This document shows, one piece after another, positions 1-7,987 of a stretch of 36,065 bases of DNA. Origin of the DNA: DATATV01 sp035551355 (lineage in GTDB: Bacteria > Actinomycetota > Actinomycetes > Mycobacteriales > Pseudonocardiaceae); contig DASZNF010000138.1 of NCBI GenBank assembly GCA_035551355.1, positions 1 to 36,065 on the forward strand, written 5' to 3'. The position numbers and the translations under genes were made by a program. The notes beneath the pieces were generated by a model, which saw nothing but the letters and a program-made list of their open reading frames with translations, did no database searches and was not told the DNA's origin. Numbering within the stretch: the first letter of the stretch is position 1; every line of letters begins with the position of its first letter.

Positions 1-21
1 GTGGGTGTGTGTGGTTATAGG

Positions 22-141
22 GTTACGGCGGTTATGGCGGGAGGGAAACGCCCGGTCCCTTTCCGAACCCGGAAGCTAAGCCTCCCTGCGCCGATGGTAC
101 TGCACTCGTGAGGGTGTGGGAGAGTAGGACGCCGCCGAACA
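22..141 (+). rRNA. rrf: 5S ribosomal RNA
   Basis: This stretch reads as an actinobacterial 5S rRNA. The first bases (GTTACGGCGG) pair with the last (CCGCCGAAC), and the typical internal blocks are present: GGGAAACGCCCGGT, TTCCGAACCCGGAAGCTAAG, GCGCCGATGGTACT and GGGAGAGTAGGACGCCGCCG. The length is about 120 nt. Bases 1-21 are the tail of the 23S-5S spacer, so the window opens at the 3' end of an rRNA operon. The exact ends are judged by pairing and could move by one or two bases. Confidence 0.95.
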
Positions 142-152
142 CTCGTTCCCAG

Positions 153-204
153 AAGGGGCTTGTGGCGCTGAGCACCATGAGGTGCTCGCCCACAGGCCCC
201 TTTT
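153..204 (+). terminator. Rho-independent terminator of the rRNA operon
   Basis: A long hairpin lies 11 bases after the 5S rRNA. The outer 13-bp stem pairs 153-165 with 190-202 (one G-U pair). The inner 7-bp stem pairs 170-176 with 181-187 around the loop ATGA. A small internal bulge separates the two stems, and the right arm ends in TTTT. This is the only U-tailed strong hairpin in the window and it fits an rRNA-operon terminator. Confidence 0.88.
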
Positions 205-226
205 GGCATGTGTGTTTGGAGGAGTT

Positions 227-3118
227 TTGTCCGAGTCGGGTCATGACGACCGCCGTGGCCAACGCCGCGATGGCGGCAATTTTCGAGGTCGGTCGGATGG
301 TCCCCGCAACTCGGGCGACCACCGACCCAACGACAGCAGCCGGAGCGACCGGTCTGGTGGTGATCGCCGCCAGAACTGGGACCGGCCGCGTAGAGATGAG
401 TCCCCCGGCCGCCGCGACGATCGCGGGCAGAGCCGGAGTTCCCAGAGTCGGGACGACCGTCCCCGCCACCGTGATGGCGCGGACCGCCCCAACCGGTACA
501 GCAACGACCGCGGCAACTTCGGCGACCGTGGCGGCAGTGGCGATCGGCGCGAGCGGCCATCCGGTGGCTACGGCGATCGGGACCGCCGCGATGACCGTGG
601 CGACCGTTCGAGTGGTTTCTCCGATCGTGGCCGGCCGGCCGGCGGCCGGGACCGCCGGGGCTACAACGACCGGGGCGGCTTCCGGGACCGCCCGGACCGG
701 TCCGGCGGCTACCCCAGCCAGAGCGACCGGCCCGGTGGCTTCCGCCGGGGCGGCTCGTCCGAGAATTCCGGTGGTTCTTCCGACCGGCCGGGCGGCGACC
801 GCGGCCGGTCCGGCAACTTCCGCGACCGCGACGAGCGCCCGAGCTACGGCAACCGCGATCGCAAGGACCGTCCGAGCCACGGTGATCGCGAGCGTTCCGG
901 CGGCTTCCGGGATCGCAACGACCGCCCCAGCTATGGCAACCGGGACCGTGGCGACCGGCCGTCCTACGGCGATCGTCCGAACCGGGACAACCGGTCCAGC
1001 TACGGCGACCGCCCGCGTCGGGACGACCGGCCGGGTGGCGAGCGCTCCGGTGGCTTCCGCGGCGACCGTCCCGGCTACGGCAACCGCGATCGCGGTGACC
1101 GTCCCAGCTACCAGGATCGGGATCGGTCGGGTGGCTTCCGGGATCGGCCGAGTGGCGACCGCGAGCGGTCCGGCAACTTCCGGGACCGGGACGACCGGTC
1201 CGGCGGCTCCCGGGACCGCCAGGGCGGCGACCGCTCGGGCGGCTTCCGCGACCGCAACGACCGGCCCAGCTACGGCGACCGGGACCGCAAGGACCGTCCG
1301 AACTACGGCGATCGCGAGCGTTCCGGCGGCTTCCGCGACCGTGGCGACCGCCCCAGCTATGGCAACCGGGATCGTGGCGACCGCCCGAGCCAGGGCAACC
1401 GGGACCGTGGTGACCGGCCGTCCTACGGCGATCGTCCGAACCGGGACAACCGGTCCAGCTACGGCGACCGCCCGCGCCGCGACGACCGTTCCGGCTATGG
1501 CGACCGTCCCCGTCGGGACGACCGGCCAGGTGGCGAGCGTTCCGGTGGCTTCCGCGACCGGCCGCGCCGCGATGACGACCGGCCGCGCCGCGACGACGAC
1601 CGCCGGGGCTCGGGCGATCGCGAACGGTCCGGTGGCTACCGGGACCGCAACGACCGGCCCAGCTACGGCGACCGTCCCCGCCGCGACGACGACCGGCCGC
1701 GCCGGGACGACGACCGGCCTGCCCGCAAATGGGACGACCGCCGGGGCTCGCGTGACGACCGGGGCGGTTACCGCGGTGGCCGTCCGGACCGCGATGACGC
1801 CCGCCCGCGCCGCGATCACGAGGACCGTCCGCCGCGCTACCGGCACGAGCCGCTGCGCCCGGCCGACCCTCCCCTGACCTCCCGCGCCGACGACATCCCG
1901 GTCGACCCGGAGGCCGTCGAGACCGAGGCCGTGGAGCCGGCCGAGGCGCAGCAGGCCGGCACCGAGCAGACCGGGTCGACCGGCACCGAGTCCAGCGCGG
2001 CCGCCGTGGTGGCCGACGCCGCCGATGGCGATGTCGAGCTGGCGCCCGCAGCCGGTTCGGCCGAGCGCGAACCGGCGGCCGAGGTCGTGGCCGACGTCGC
2101 CGATGGCGAACTCGACCTCGAACCGGCCGCCGGCGCCGACCAGCCGGAAACGGGCCAGTCGGAAGCCGGCCAGCCGGAAGCCGGCCGGACCGGAGCCGAA
2201 GACCGCAGCCAGGCCGGAAACGGGACCGGGAACGCCGACCAGGCCGCGGCCGAGCCCGCTCCCGGTCAGGCCACCGCCGATCGCGCCGAAGACCGGCCCG
2301 CCGCCGCATCCGGCGACGACCGCGCCGACCGCGCCGATCAGCGTCAGTCCGAGCAGCGCCAGGGCGAGCGCGGTGGCGATCGGGCCGAGCGGTCCGGCGA
2401 CGACGGCGAGTACGACTCCGGTCGTCCGCCGGAGCTGCCCGAGGACATCGAGTACTCGGCCCTCGACCCGGAGATCCGGGCCGATCTGCGCGGCCTGCCC
2501 AAGAAGCTGGCCGAGATGGTCGGCAAGCACATCATCGCCGCCAGCATGCTGATGGACGACGACCCCGAGCTCGCGCTGCGGCACGCCCGCTTCGCCCGGC
2601 TCAAGGCGGCCCGGGTCGGCGTGGTGCGGGAGGCGGCCGGGCTGGTCGCCTACGCCGCCGGTGAGTGGGCCGAGGCGCTGTCCGAGCTGCGCGCGGCCCG
2701 CCGGATGTCCAGCGGCTACGGCAATGTCGCGGTGATGGCCGACTGCGAGCGGGCCCTTGGCCGCCCGGAGCGCGCGCTGGATCTGGCCAAGGAGAGCCTG
2801 CGGCTGGACTTGCCGCCGGGGGAGGCCATCGAGCTGCGCATCGTCGCGGCCGGGGCCCGCCGGGACTTGGGCCAGCTGGATGCCGCAGTGGTCGCGTTGC
2901 AGGGCGACGACCTCGACCCGAAACGCCACGAACCGTGGAGCGCCCGCCTGTTCTACGCCTACGCGGACAATCTGGCCGCGGCCGGGCGCACCGACGAGGC
3001 CATCCGCTGGTTCATGAACGCCGCCGAGGCCGACGAGGACGAGGACACCGACGCGGCCGAGCGGGCGTTCGAGTTGAGTGAGGGGCGGGTGGATCCCGCC
3101 GAGGAGGTCACGCCATGA
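227..3118 (+). CDS. Arg/Gly/Asp-repeat protein with C-terminal TPR domain
   Basis: The protein has about 963 residues in three parts. Residues 1 to about 545 are an extreme low-complexity region of 11-residue units such as GDRPSYGNRDR and SGGFRDR, dense in Arg, Gly, Asp and Ser. Residues about 548-738 are acidic and rich in Ala, Pro and Glu (EAGQPEAGRTGAED). Residues about 740-960 are helical with TPR-like pairs (DPELALRHARFARLKAARVG; AGRTDEAIRWFMNAAEAD). Position and the C-terminal part match mycobacterial Rv1691, which is only about 250 residues. I chose TTG 227 because GGAGGAG at 218-224 precedes it; an in-frame GTG at 182 lies inside the rRNA terminator. The stop overlaps the next start (ATGA, 3115). 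RGG-like tails often bind RNA, so an RNA- or ribosome-linked role beside rRNA and rRNA-methylase genes is plausible but inferred. The start codon is the least certain point. Confidence 0.85.
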   Translation: MSESGHDDRRGQRRDGGNFRGRSDGPRNSGDHRPNDSSRSDRSGGDRRQNWDRPRRDESPGRRDDRGQSRSSQSRDDRPRHRDGADRPNRYSNDRGNFGDRGGSGDRRERPSGGYGDRDRRDDRGDRSSGFSDRGRPAGGRDRRGYNDRGGFRDRPDRSGGYPSQSDRPGGFRRGGSSENSGGSSDRPGGDRGRSGNFRDRDERPSYGNRDRKDRPSHGDRERSGGFRDRNDRPSYGNRDRGDRPSYGDRPNRDNRSSYGDRPRRDDRPGGERSGGFRGDRPGYGNRDRGDRPSYQDRDRSGGFRDRPSGDRERSGNFRDRDDRSGGSRDRQGGDRSGGFRDRNDRPSYGDRDRKDRPNYGDRERSGGFRDRGDRPSYGNRDRGDRPSQGNRDRGDRPSYGDRPNRDNRSSYGDRPRRDDRSGYGDRPRRDDRPGGERSGGFRDRPRRDDDRPRRDDDRRGSGDRERSGGYRDRNDRPSYGDRPRRDDDRPRRDDDRPARKWDDRRGSRDDRGGYRGGRPDRDDARPRRDHEDRPPRYRHEPLRPADPPLTSRADDIPVDPEAVETEAVEPAEAQQAGTEQTGSTGTESSAAAVVADAADGDVELAPAAGSAEREPAAEVVADVADGELDLEPAAGADQPETGQSEAGQPEAGRTGAEDRSQAGNGTGNADQAAAEPAPGQATADRAEDRPAAASGDDRADRADQRQSEQRQGERGGDRAERSGDDGEYDSGRPPELPEDIEYSALDPEIRADLRGLPKKLAEMVGKHIIAASMLMDDDPELALRHARFARLKAARVGVVREAAGLVAYAAGEWAEALSELRAARRMSSGYGNVAVMADCERALGRPERALDLAKESLRLDLPPGEAIELRIVAAGARRDLGQLDAAVVALQGDDLDPKRHEPWSARLFYAYADNLAAAGRTDEAIRWFMNAAEADEDEDTDAAERAFELSEGRVDPAEEVTP
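260..1850 (+). repeat. Degenerate 33-bp coding repeats with segmental duplication
   Basis: The DNA encodes repeated 11-residue units (GDRPSYGNRDR and variants). On top of these, long near-identical blocks recur. The 65 bases at 953-1017 are repeated exactly at 1412-1476 (offset 459). The block beginning with CGCAAGGACCGTCCGA at 860 recurs at 1286 (offset 426). The two offsets differ by 33 bases, which is one 11-residue unit, so an ancestral block was copied in tandem and one unit was gained or lost. Confidence 0.85.
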
Positions 3119-4131
3119 CGCAGTTCCTGCTCGACGACTACGACGCGCTCCTGCTGGACCTGGACGGCACCGTCTACCGGGGCGGCGTCGCGGTGGACGG
3201 TGCGGCCGAGGCGGTCACCGCGGCGCATCGCGCCAACGTGGCCGTCCGGTATGTCACCAACAACGCCTCGCGCCGCCCGGAAGCCGTGGCCGAGCAGCTG
3301 ACCGGGATGGGCCTGCCGGCCAAGCCCGGTGAGGTGAGCACCAGCTCGCAGGCAGCCGCGGGGGTGCTGGCCGACCGGCTGCCGGCCGGGGCGGCCGTGC
3401 TGGTGGTGGGCACCGACGCGCTGGCCGACGAGATCGCCGGGCGGGGGCTCACTCCGGTGCGGAAGAACGGGCCCGAGGTCGCGGCCGTGGTGCAGGGACT
3501 GTCGCAGGACGTGGGCTGGCGGGACCTGGCCGAGGCCTGCCTGGCCATCCGGGCCGGGGCGCTGTGGGTGGCCAGCAACGTCGACCCCACGCTGCCCACC
3601 GACCGCGGCGAGCTGCCCGGCAACGGGTCGCTGGTGGCAGCGTTGCGCACCGCCACGAACACCGAACCGGTGGTCGCGGGCAAACCGGCCCGCCCGCTGA
3701 TGGACGAGGCGATCGCCGCCGCGGGCGGCAGCCGTCCGCTGGTGGTCGGCGACCGGCTGGACACCGACGTCGCCGGCGCGCACGCGGTGGGCATCGATTC
3801 GCTGGCCGTCCTGACCGGGGTGTCCACGCCCGCGGGTCTGCTGGCCGCCGGTCCGGACGAGCGCCCCACCTATCTGGCCGCCGACCTCTCCGGGGTGTTG
3901 CGCCCGGCCGACGAGGTGCGCATCGCGCCGCAGGCGAACTGGACGATCACCATTGACGCGCAGGCCGGTGATCAGCTGGTGATCGAGTTCACCGGCGATT
4001 CGGACGCCGAACCGCTGGTCGCCCTGCGGGCGGCCTGCGCGGCCTGGTGGGCGCACGGCGGTGGCCCCGTGTCGGTGCGTCCGGTTGGTCCGGTCGCCAC
4101 CAATATCATCAACGAACTTCGGCTAGCGTGA
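3115..4131 (+). CDS. HAD-IIA sugar/glycerol phosphatase (Rv1692-like)
   Basis: A 338-residue HAD-superfamily hydrolase of the NagD/PGP-like class. Motif I is DLDGT with nucleophile D15 and acid/base D17. Motif II lies in VTNNASRR, the motif III lysine in AGKPARPLMDEA, and motif IV is VVGDRLDTD. A C-terminal extension of about 75 residues (from about 260) is also found in the mycobacterial counterpart Rv1692, which is described as a glycerol-3-phosphate phosphatase. A role in dephosphorylating glycerol phosphate from lipid turnover is therefore likely; the substrate is inferred by position and family. The start has a clear ribosome site (GAGGAGG at 3101-3107). It overlaps the TPR gene by four bases and the next gene by four (GTGA, 4128), so all three are probably translationally coupled. 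Confidence 0.9.
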   Translation: MTQFLLDDYDALLLDLDGTVYRGGVAVDGAAEAVTAAHRANVAVRYVTNNASRRPEAVAEQLTGMGLPAKPGEVSTSSQAAAGVLADRLPAGAAVLVVGTDALADEIAGRGLTPVRKNGPEVAAVVQGLSQDVGWRDLAEACLAIRAGALWVASNVDPTLPTDRGELPGNGSLVAALRTATNTEPVVAGKPARPLMDEAIAAAGGSRPLVVGDRLDTDVAGAHAVGIDSLAVLTGVSTPAGLLAAGPDERPTYLAADLSGVLRPADEVRIAPQANWTITIDAQAGDQLVIEFTGDSDAEPLVALRAACAAWWAHGGGPVSVRPVGPVATNIINELRLA

Positions 4132-4325
4132 TAGGCGTGTACCCCAATGCGGTTCCCGGGCCCCCGCCCGGCACCCCCGATCCGGCAACGGTGATCGACC
4201 GCGTGCGTGCCGCCGCGGACGGCGTTGCCGAGCTGGACGACCTGCCGGTCGCCGAGCACGTCGCCCGGTTCGACGCCGTGCACGCGGCGCTCACCGACGC
4301 GCTGTCCAGCGTCGACAAGGTCTGA
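4128..4325 (+). CDS. Small conserved protein (Rv1693-like)
   Basis: A 65-residue protein beginning at GTG 4128, which overlaps the stop of the phosphatase gene as GTGA. An alternative in-frame GTG lies at 4137. The sequence starts with a Pro/Gly-rich stretch and continues as an amphipathic helix pair (IDRVRAAADGVAELDDLPVAEHVARFDAVHAALTDAL would be its core, residues about 22-58). There is no signal peptide or membrane segment. A small gene of about 58 codons sits at the same place in mycobacteria (Rv1693), which supports it as real. No function is known to me. It ends three bases before tlyA. Confidence 0.75.
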   Translation: MIGVYPNAVPGPPPGTPDPATVIDRVRAAADGVAELDDLPVAEHVARFDAVHAALTDALSSVDKV

Positions 4326-4328
4326 CCG

Positions 4329-5144
4329 ATGGCCAGGAGGGCCCGGCTGGACGCCGAACTCGTCCGCCGGGGGCTGGCCAGATCCCGCGGCCAGGCGTCG
4401 GAGCTGGTGGAAGCCGGCCGGGTGCTGGTGCGCGGCACGGTGGCCAGCAAACCGGCCACCGCCGTGGACGCCGACACCCCGGTGATCGTCAAGGACGACG
4501 TCGACGACCCGGGCTGGGCTTCCCGCGGCGCGCACAAACTGGTCGGTGCGCTGGCCGAGTTCACCCCGGAAGGGCTGACCGTGGCCGGCCGGCGCTGCCT
4601 GGACGCGGGCGCTTCCACCGGCGGATTCACCGACGTGCTGCTGCGCAACGGCGCCGGCCAGGTGGTCGCCGCCGATGTCGGACGGGGCCTGCTGGACTGG
4701 CGGCTGCGCACCGACGAACGGGTGCTGGTCCGCGACCGGGTGAACGTGCGGCACCTGACGACTCAGCAGATCGACGGGCCGGTCGACCTGGTCGTGTCGG
4801 ACCTGTCGTTCATCTCGCTCAAGCTGGTGCTGCCCGCGCTGGCCGGCTGCGTGACCGAGGACGCCGATCTGGTGCTGATGGTCAAACCGCAGTTCGAGGT
4901 GGGCAAGCAGCGGGTCGGTTCCGGCGGCGTGGTGCGCGATCCGGAGTACCGGGTGGCCGCGGTGGTGGACGTGATCGCGGCCGCCGCCGAGCTCGGGCTC
5001 GGCGCGCGCGGCGTGGTGGCCAGTCCGCTGCCCGGGCCCTCGGGCAATGTCGAATATTTCGTCTGGCTGCGGCGCGCGGAGCCGCTGCCGGTCGAGAAGT
5101 CCACCCAACTCGTGCGTGACGCCGTGGCAAGGGGGCCCCAGTGA
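4329..5144 (+). CDS. tlyA: TlyA rRNA (cytidine-2'-O)-methyltransferase
   Basis: A 271-residue protein with an N-terminal S4 RNA-binding domain (residues about 3-60, with RLDAELVRRGLARSR) joined to an FtsJ-type Rossmann methyltransferase. The SAM-binding loop is GASTGGFTD (94-102). The catalytic residues K70 (SRGAHKL), D158 (VSDLSF) and K186 (VKPQFEVG) are present, with E in GNVEYF near 240, which gives the K-D-K-E tetrad. TlyA methylates 16S and 23S rRNA ribose, and in mycobacteria its loss gives capreomycin resistance. The ATG starts three bases after the small upstream ORF, and the stop overlaps nadK as GTGA. Confidence 0.95.
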   Translation: MARRARLDAELVRRGLARSRGQASELVEAGRVLVRGTVASKPATAVDADTPVIVKDDVDDPGWASRGAHKLVGALAEFTPEGLTVAGRRCLDAGASTGGFTDVLLRNGAGQVVAADVGRGLLDWRLRTDERVLVRDRVNVRHLTTQQIDGPVDLVVSDLSFISLKLVLPALAGCVTEDADLVLMVKPQFEVGKQRVGSGGVVRDPEYRVAAVVDVIAAAAELGLGARGVVASPLPGPSGNVEYFVWLRRAEPLPVEKSTQLVRDAVARGPQ

Positions 5145-6043
5145 CCGCCCCGGGAAAGCGGGAAGTGCTGCTCGTGGTCGACACGCGGCGCCAGGCCAAC
5201 CTGCGCACCGCGGAGAAGGTGGCGGGCTGGTTCACCGCAGCCGGGGTCGAGCTGCGGGTGCTGGACGAGGAGATCGCCGAGTTCGATCCGTCCTGCCAGG
5301 TCGCCTCGGTGCCGGCCGACCAGCGCGCCGCCGCCGGTACCGAGCTGGTGTTCGTGCTGGGCGGGGACGGCACCCTGCTGCGCGCGGCCGAACTGGCCCG
5401 GCCGGTCGGCGTGCCGGTGCTCGGGGTGAACCTGGGCCGGGTCGGTTTCCTGGCCGAGGCCGACCTGGACGCCCTCGAAGAGGCGGTGGCCCTGGTGGTC
5501 ACCCAGAACTACCAGGTCGAGGACCGGATGACGGTGGATGTCACGGCCACCCTTGACGGCAAGACCATCGCCCGGACCTGGGCACTGAACGAGGCCAGCG
5601 TGGAGAAGGGCATCCGGGAGCGCATCCTGGACGTGCGCATCGAGGTGGACGGGCGGCCGGTGTCCTCGTTCGGCTGCGACGGCGTGCTGTGCTCGACCCC
5701 GACCGGCTCGACCGCGTACGCGTTCTCCTCCGGCGGCCCGGTGATCTGGCCGGACGTGCAGGCGCTTTTGGTGGTGCCCTCCAACGCGCACGCCATGTTC
5801 GCCCGCCCGCTGGTGGTGTCGCCGAGCTCACACGTCGCCCTGGCCGTGCACCCGGACAGCTTCCCGGCCGTGCTGACCTGCGACGGGCGGCGCAGCTACG
5901 ACCTGCCCCCGGGCACCCGGGTCGAGGTGCTCGGCGGTGCGGTGCCGGTCCGGCTGGTGCGGTTGTGGACCGGCACGTTCACCGAACGCCTGGTCCGCAA
6001 GTTCGAACTGCCCACCGCCGGATGGCGAAACCGGAATCTGTGA
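5141..6043 (+). CDS. nadK: NAD kinase
   Basis: A 300-residue ATP-NAD kinase making NADP. The diagnostic GGDGT motif is at residues 74-78, followed by the NE motif in NEASVEKG and a Gly-rich STPTGSTAYAFSSGGPV segment. The length is normal for the family (the M. tuberculosis enzyme PpnK, Rv1695, is of similar size). GTG 5141 overlaps the tlyA stop by four bases and is the natural start (VTAPGKREVLLVVD). It belongs to the TPR-phosphatase-tlyA-nadK run and is followed by a 49-base gap that holds the recN promoter. Confidence 0.95.
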   Translation: MTAPGKREVLLVVDTRRQANLRTAEKVAGWFTAAGVELRVLDEEIAEFDPSCQVASVPADQRAAAGTELVFVLGGDGTLLRAAELARPVGVPVLGVNLGRVGFLAEADLDALEEAVALVVTQNYQVEDRMTVDVTATLDGKTIARTWALNEASVEKGIRERILDVRIEVDGRPVSSFGCDGVLCSTPTGSTAYAFSSGGPVIWPDVQALLVVPSNAHAMFARPLVVSPSSHVALAVHPDSFPAVLTCDGRRSYDLPPGTRVEVLGGAVPVRLVRLWTGTFTERLVRKFELPTAGWRNRNL

Positions 6044-6074
6044 TCGGCGGGCCACCGCCCACCCGTCGGGGATA

Positions 6075-6089
6075 CGCACTAGTGTTCGA
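6075..6089 (+). promoter_or_regulatory. Leaderless recN promoter with LexA-like box
   Basis: CGCACTAGTGTTCG at 6075-6088 matches the Gram-positive/actinobacterial SOS-box pattern CGAAC-N4-GTTCG with one mismatch. The -10-like hexamer TAGTGT (6080-6085) lies inside it and is separated by seven bases from the recN GTG (6093). The mRNA would then start at or next to the start codon. There is no ribosome-binding sequence before this start, which agrees with leaderless translation. This is a pattern match only. Confidence 0.5.
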
Positions 6090-6092
6090 GTC

Positions 6093-7889
6093 GTGCTGGC
6101 CGAGATGAGCATCTCCGGCCTCGGTGTGATCGACGAGGCCACGCTGGAACTGCATCCTGGCTTCACCGTGCTGACCGGTGAGACCGGCGCGGGCAAGACC
6201 ATGGTGGTGACCGGGCTGCATCTGCTGTCCGGTGGCCGGGCCGAGGCGTCCCGGGTGCGTAGTGGCGCGGTCCGGGCGAGTGTCGAGGGCCGGTTCGAGC
6301 TGCGTGACGACGCCGAGGCGCTGGACCTGGCCGCCTCCGCCGGGGCTGACCCGGACGAGGACGGCAGCCTGATCGCGCTGCGCGTGGTCGGCATCGACGG
6401 CCGGTCCCGGGCCCATCTGGGCGGCCGGTCGGTGCCGGTGGGCGTGCTGGGTGAGCTGACCGAACGGCTGCTGGCCGTGCACGGCCAGAACGACCAGCTA
6501 CGGCTGATGCAGCCCGCCGAGCAACGCGCCGTGCTGGACCGGTTCGCCGGTGAGTCGGTGAACGCACCGCTGACCAGCTACCGCCAGCTGCGCGAGGAGT
6601 GGCTGGGCGTGGTGGCCGAGCTCGCCGAGCGCACCGAGCGGTCCCGGGAGATGGCTCGGGAGGCCGATCTGCTGCGGCACGGCCTGGCCGAGATCGCCGC
6701 GGTCGCGCCGAAACCGGGCGAGGACGCCGAGCTGGTGGAGGAGGCCCGGCGGCTGGCCGACATCGACCAGCTGCGGCTGGTGGCCTCGGCCGCGCAGCTG
6801 GCCATCAGCGGTTCGGCGGAGGGCGACGCGGACACCCCGGGCACGCTGGGCCTGGTCGCCGAGGCGCGCCGCCAGCTGACCTCGGCCGACGATCCGAAGC
6901 TGCGTGACCTGGAACCCCGGCTGGCCGAGGCGTCCGTGCTGCTGGTGGACGTCGGCTCGGAGCTGGGCGGCTACCTGGACGGGCTGGAGGCCGATCCGGC
7001 GCGGCTGGAGCAGGTGCTGGCCCGCCAGGCCGAACTCAAGGCGCTGACCCGCAAGTACGCCGCCGACGTGGACGGGGTGCTGGCCTGGGCCGAGGAAGCC
7101 GAGGAACGGCTGTCCGGGCTGGACACGTCCGAGGAGGCGCTGACCGAGCTGGCCACCCGCCGCGACGCGCTGGCCGTCCAGCTGGCCGAGCGGGCGGCCG
7201 AGGTCAGCCAGGCCCGCACCAAGGCGGCCGAGGAGCTCAGCGAGGCGGTGACCGCGGAGCTGTCCGGGCTGGCCATGGCCGCCGCGGCCATCGAGGTGTC
7301 GGTGTCGCCCAAGGACGCCGAGGCCAACGACTCGCTGGCGCTGACCGTGGGCGAGGCGGTGCGGCACGCCGGTCCGGACGGCGTCGACGAGGTGGAGCTG
7401 CGGCTGCGCCCGCACGAGGGCGCGCAGCCGATGCCGGTGCACAAGGGCGCCTCCGGCGGTGAGCTGTCCCGGGTGATGCTGGCCCTCGAGGTCGTGCTGG
7501 CCCACTCCGACACGGTGCCCACGCTGGTGTTCGACGAGGTGGACGCCGGGGTCGGCGGCCGGGCCGCGGTGGAGGTCGGCCGGCGGCTGGCCCGGCTGGC
7601 CCGCAGCCACCAGGTGATCGTGGTGACGCACCTGGCCCAGGTGGCCGCGTTCGCCGATCGCCACCTGGTGGTGGACAAGACCTCCGGCGGCGGGCTGACC
7701 CGCAGCGGAGTGCGGGTGCTGGACGAGAAGGAACGGGTGGTCGAGCTGGCCCGGATGCTGGCCGGCATGGACTCCACCGACACCGGCCGGGCGCACGCCG
7801 AGGAGCTGCTGTCCGCGGTGGACGCGGCCAAGGCCGAGGACGCAAGGGCGGCAGGCAAATCGAAGGGCCGCAAGCGCGCATCGAGCTGA
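6093..7889 (+). CDS. recN: DNA repair protein RecN
   Basis: A 598-residue SMC-like ATPase for double-strand-break repair. Walker A is GETGAGKT (29-36). A long central helical region rich in Ala, Glu, Leu and Arg follows (about 150-400, coiled coil). The ABC signature is GASGGELSRV and Walker B is VFDEVDAGVGG in the C-terminal half. The frame is open further upstream, but the conserved start is the GTG at 6093 (VLAEMSISGLG), matching the mycobacterial protein. The C-terminal tail is Lys/Arg-rich. The promoter region carries a LexA-like box, so DNA damage control is likely. Confidence 0.95.
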   Translation: MLAEMSISGLGVIDEATLELHPGFTVLTGETGAGKTMVVTGLHLLSGGRAEASRVRSGAVRASVEGRFELRDDAEALDLAASAGADPDEDGSLIALRVVGIDGRSRAHLGGRSVPVGVLGELTERLLAVHGQNDQLRLMQPAEQRAVLDRFAGESVNAPLTSYRQLREEWLGVVAELAERTERSREMAREADLLRHGLAEIAAVAPKPGEDAELVEEARRLADIDQLRLVASAAQLAISGSAEGDADTPGTLGLVAEARRQLTSADDPKLRDLEPRLAEASVLLVDVGSELGGYLDGLEADPARLEQVLARQAELKALTRKYAADVDGVLAWAEEAEERLSGLDTSEEALTELATRRDALAVQLAERAAEVSQARTKAAEELSEAVTAELSGLAMAAAAIEVSVSPKDAEANDSLALTVGEAVRHAGPDGVDEVELRLRPHEGAQPMPVHKGASGGELSRVMLALEVVLAHSDTVPTLVFDEVDAGVGGRAAVEVGRRLARLARSHQVIVVTHLAQVAAFADRHLVVDKTSGGGLTRSGVRVLDEKERVVELARMLAGMDSTDTGRAHAEELLSAVDAAKAEDARAAGKSKGRKRASS

Positions 7890-7987
7890 ACAGGGACGAC
7901 CTCGGCTGATTCTGTGACACTGCTCCAAATGGGCTAGCACGGCGTGGCGTTGGGACTAATGCGAGTCTCTTTGTCACCATCGGCACC

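Noticed and set aside
182..226. GTG 182 as the start of the TPR protein
   Set aside because: It lies inside the rRNA terminator hairpin without a ribosome site, while TTG 227 follows GGAGGAG.
800..1700. CRISPR-like spaced repeats
   Set aside because: The repeats are in-frame, degenerate and contiguous 33-base coding units with no unique spacers.
15..2929. Two very long minus-strand open frames (764 and 965 codons) opposite the repeat protein
   Set aside because: They mirror the repeat array in biased-composition frames, give only low-complexity Pro/Val/Ala or Arg/Gly text, and run into the 5S rRNA. The plus-strand frame has a TPR domain and fits the operon.
5937..6092. Upstream extension of RecN
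   Set aside because: It overlaps the end of nadK in another frame, and the conserved family start is at GTG 6093.
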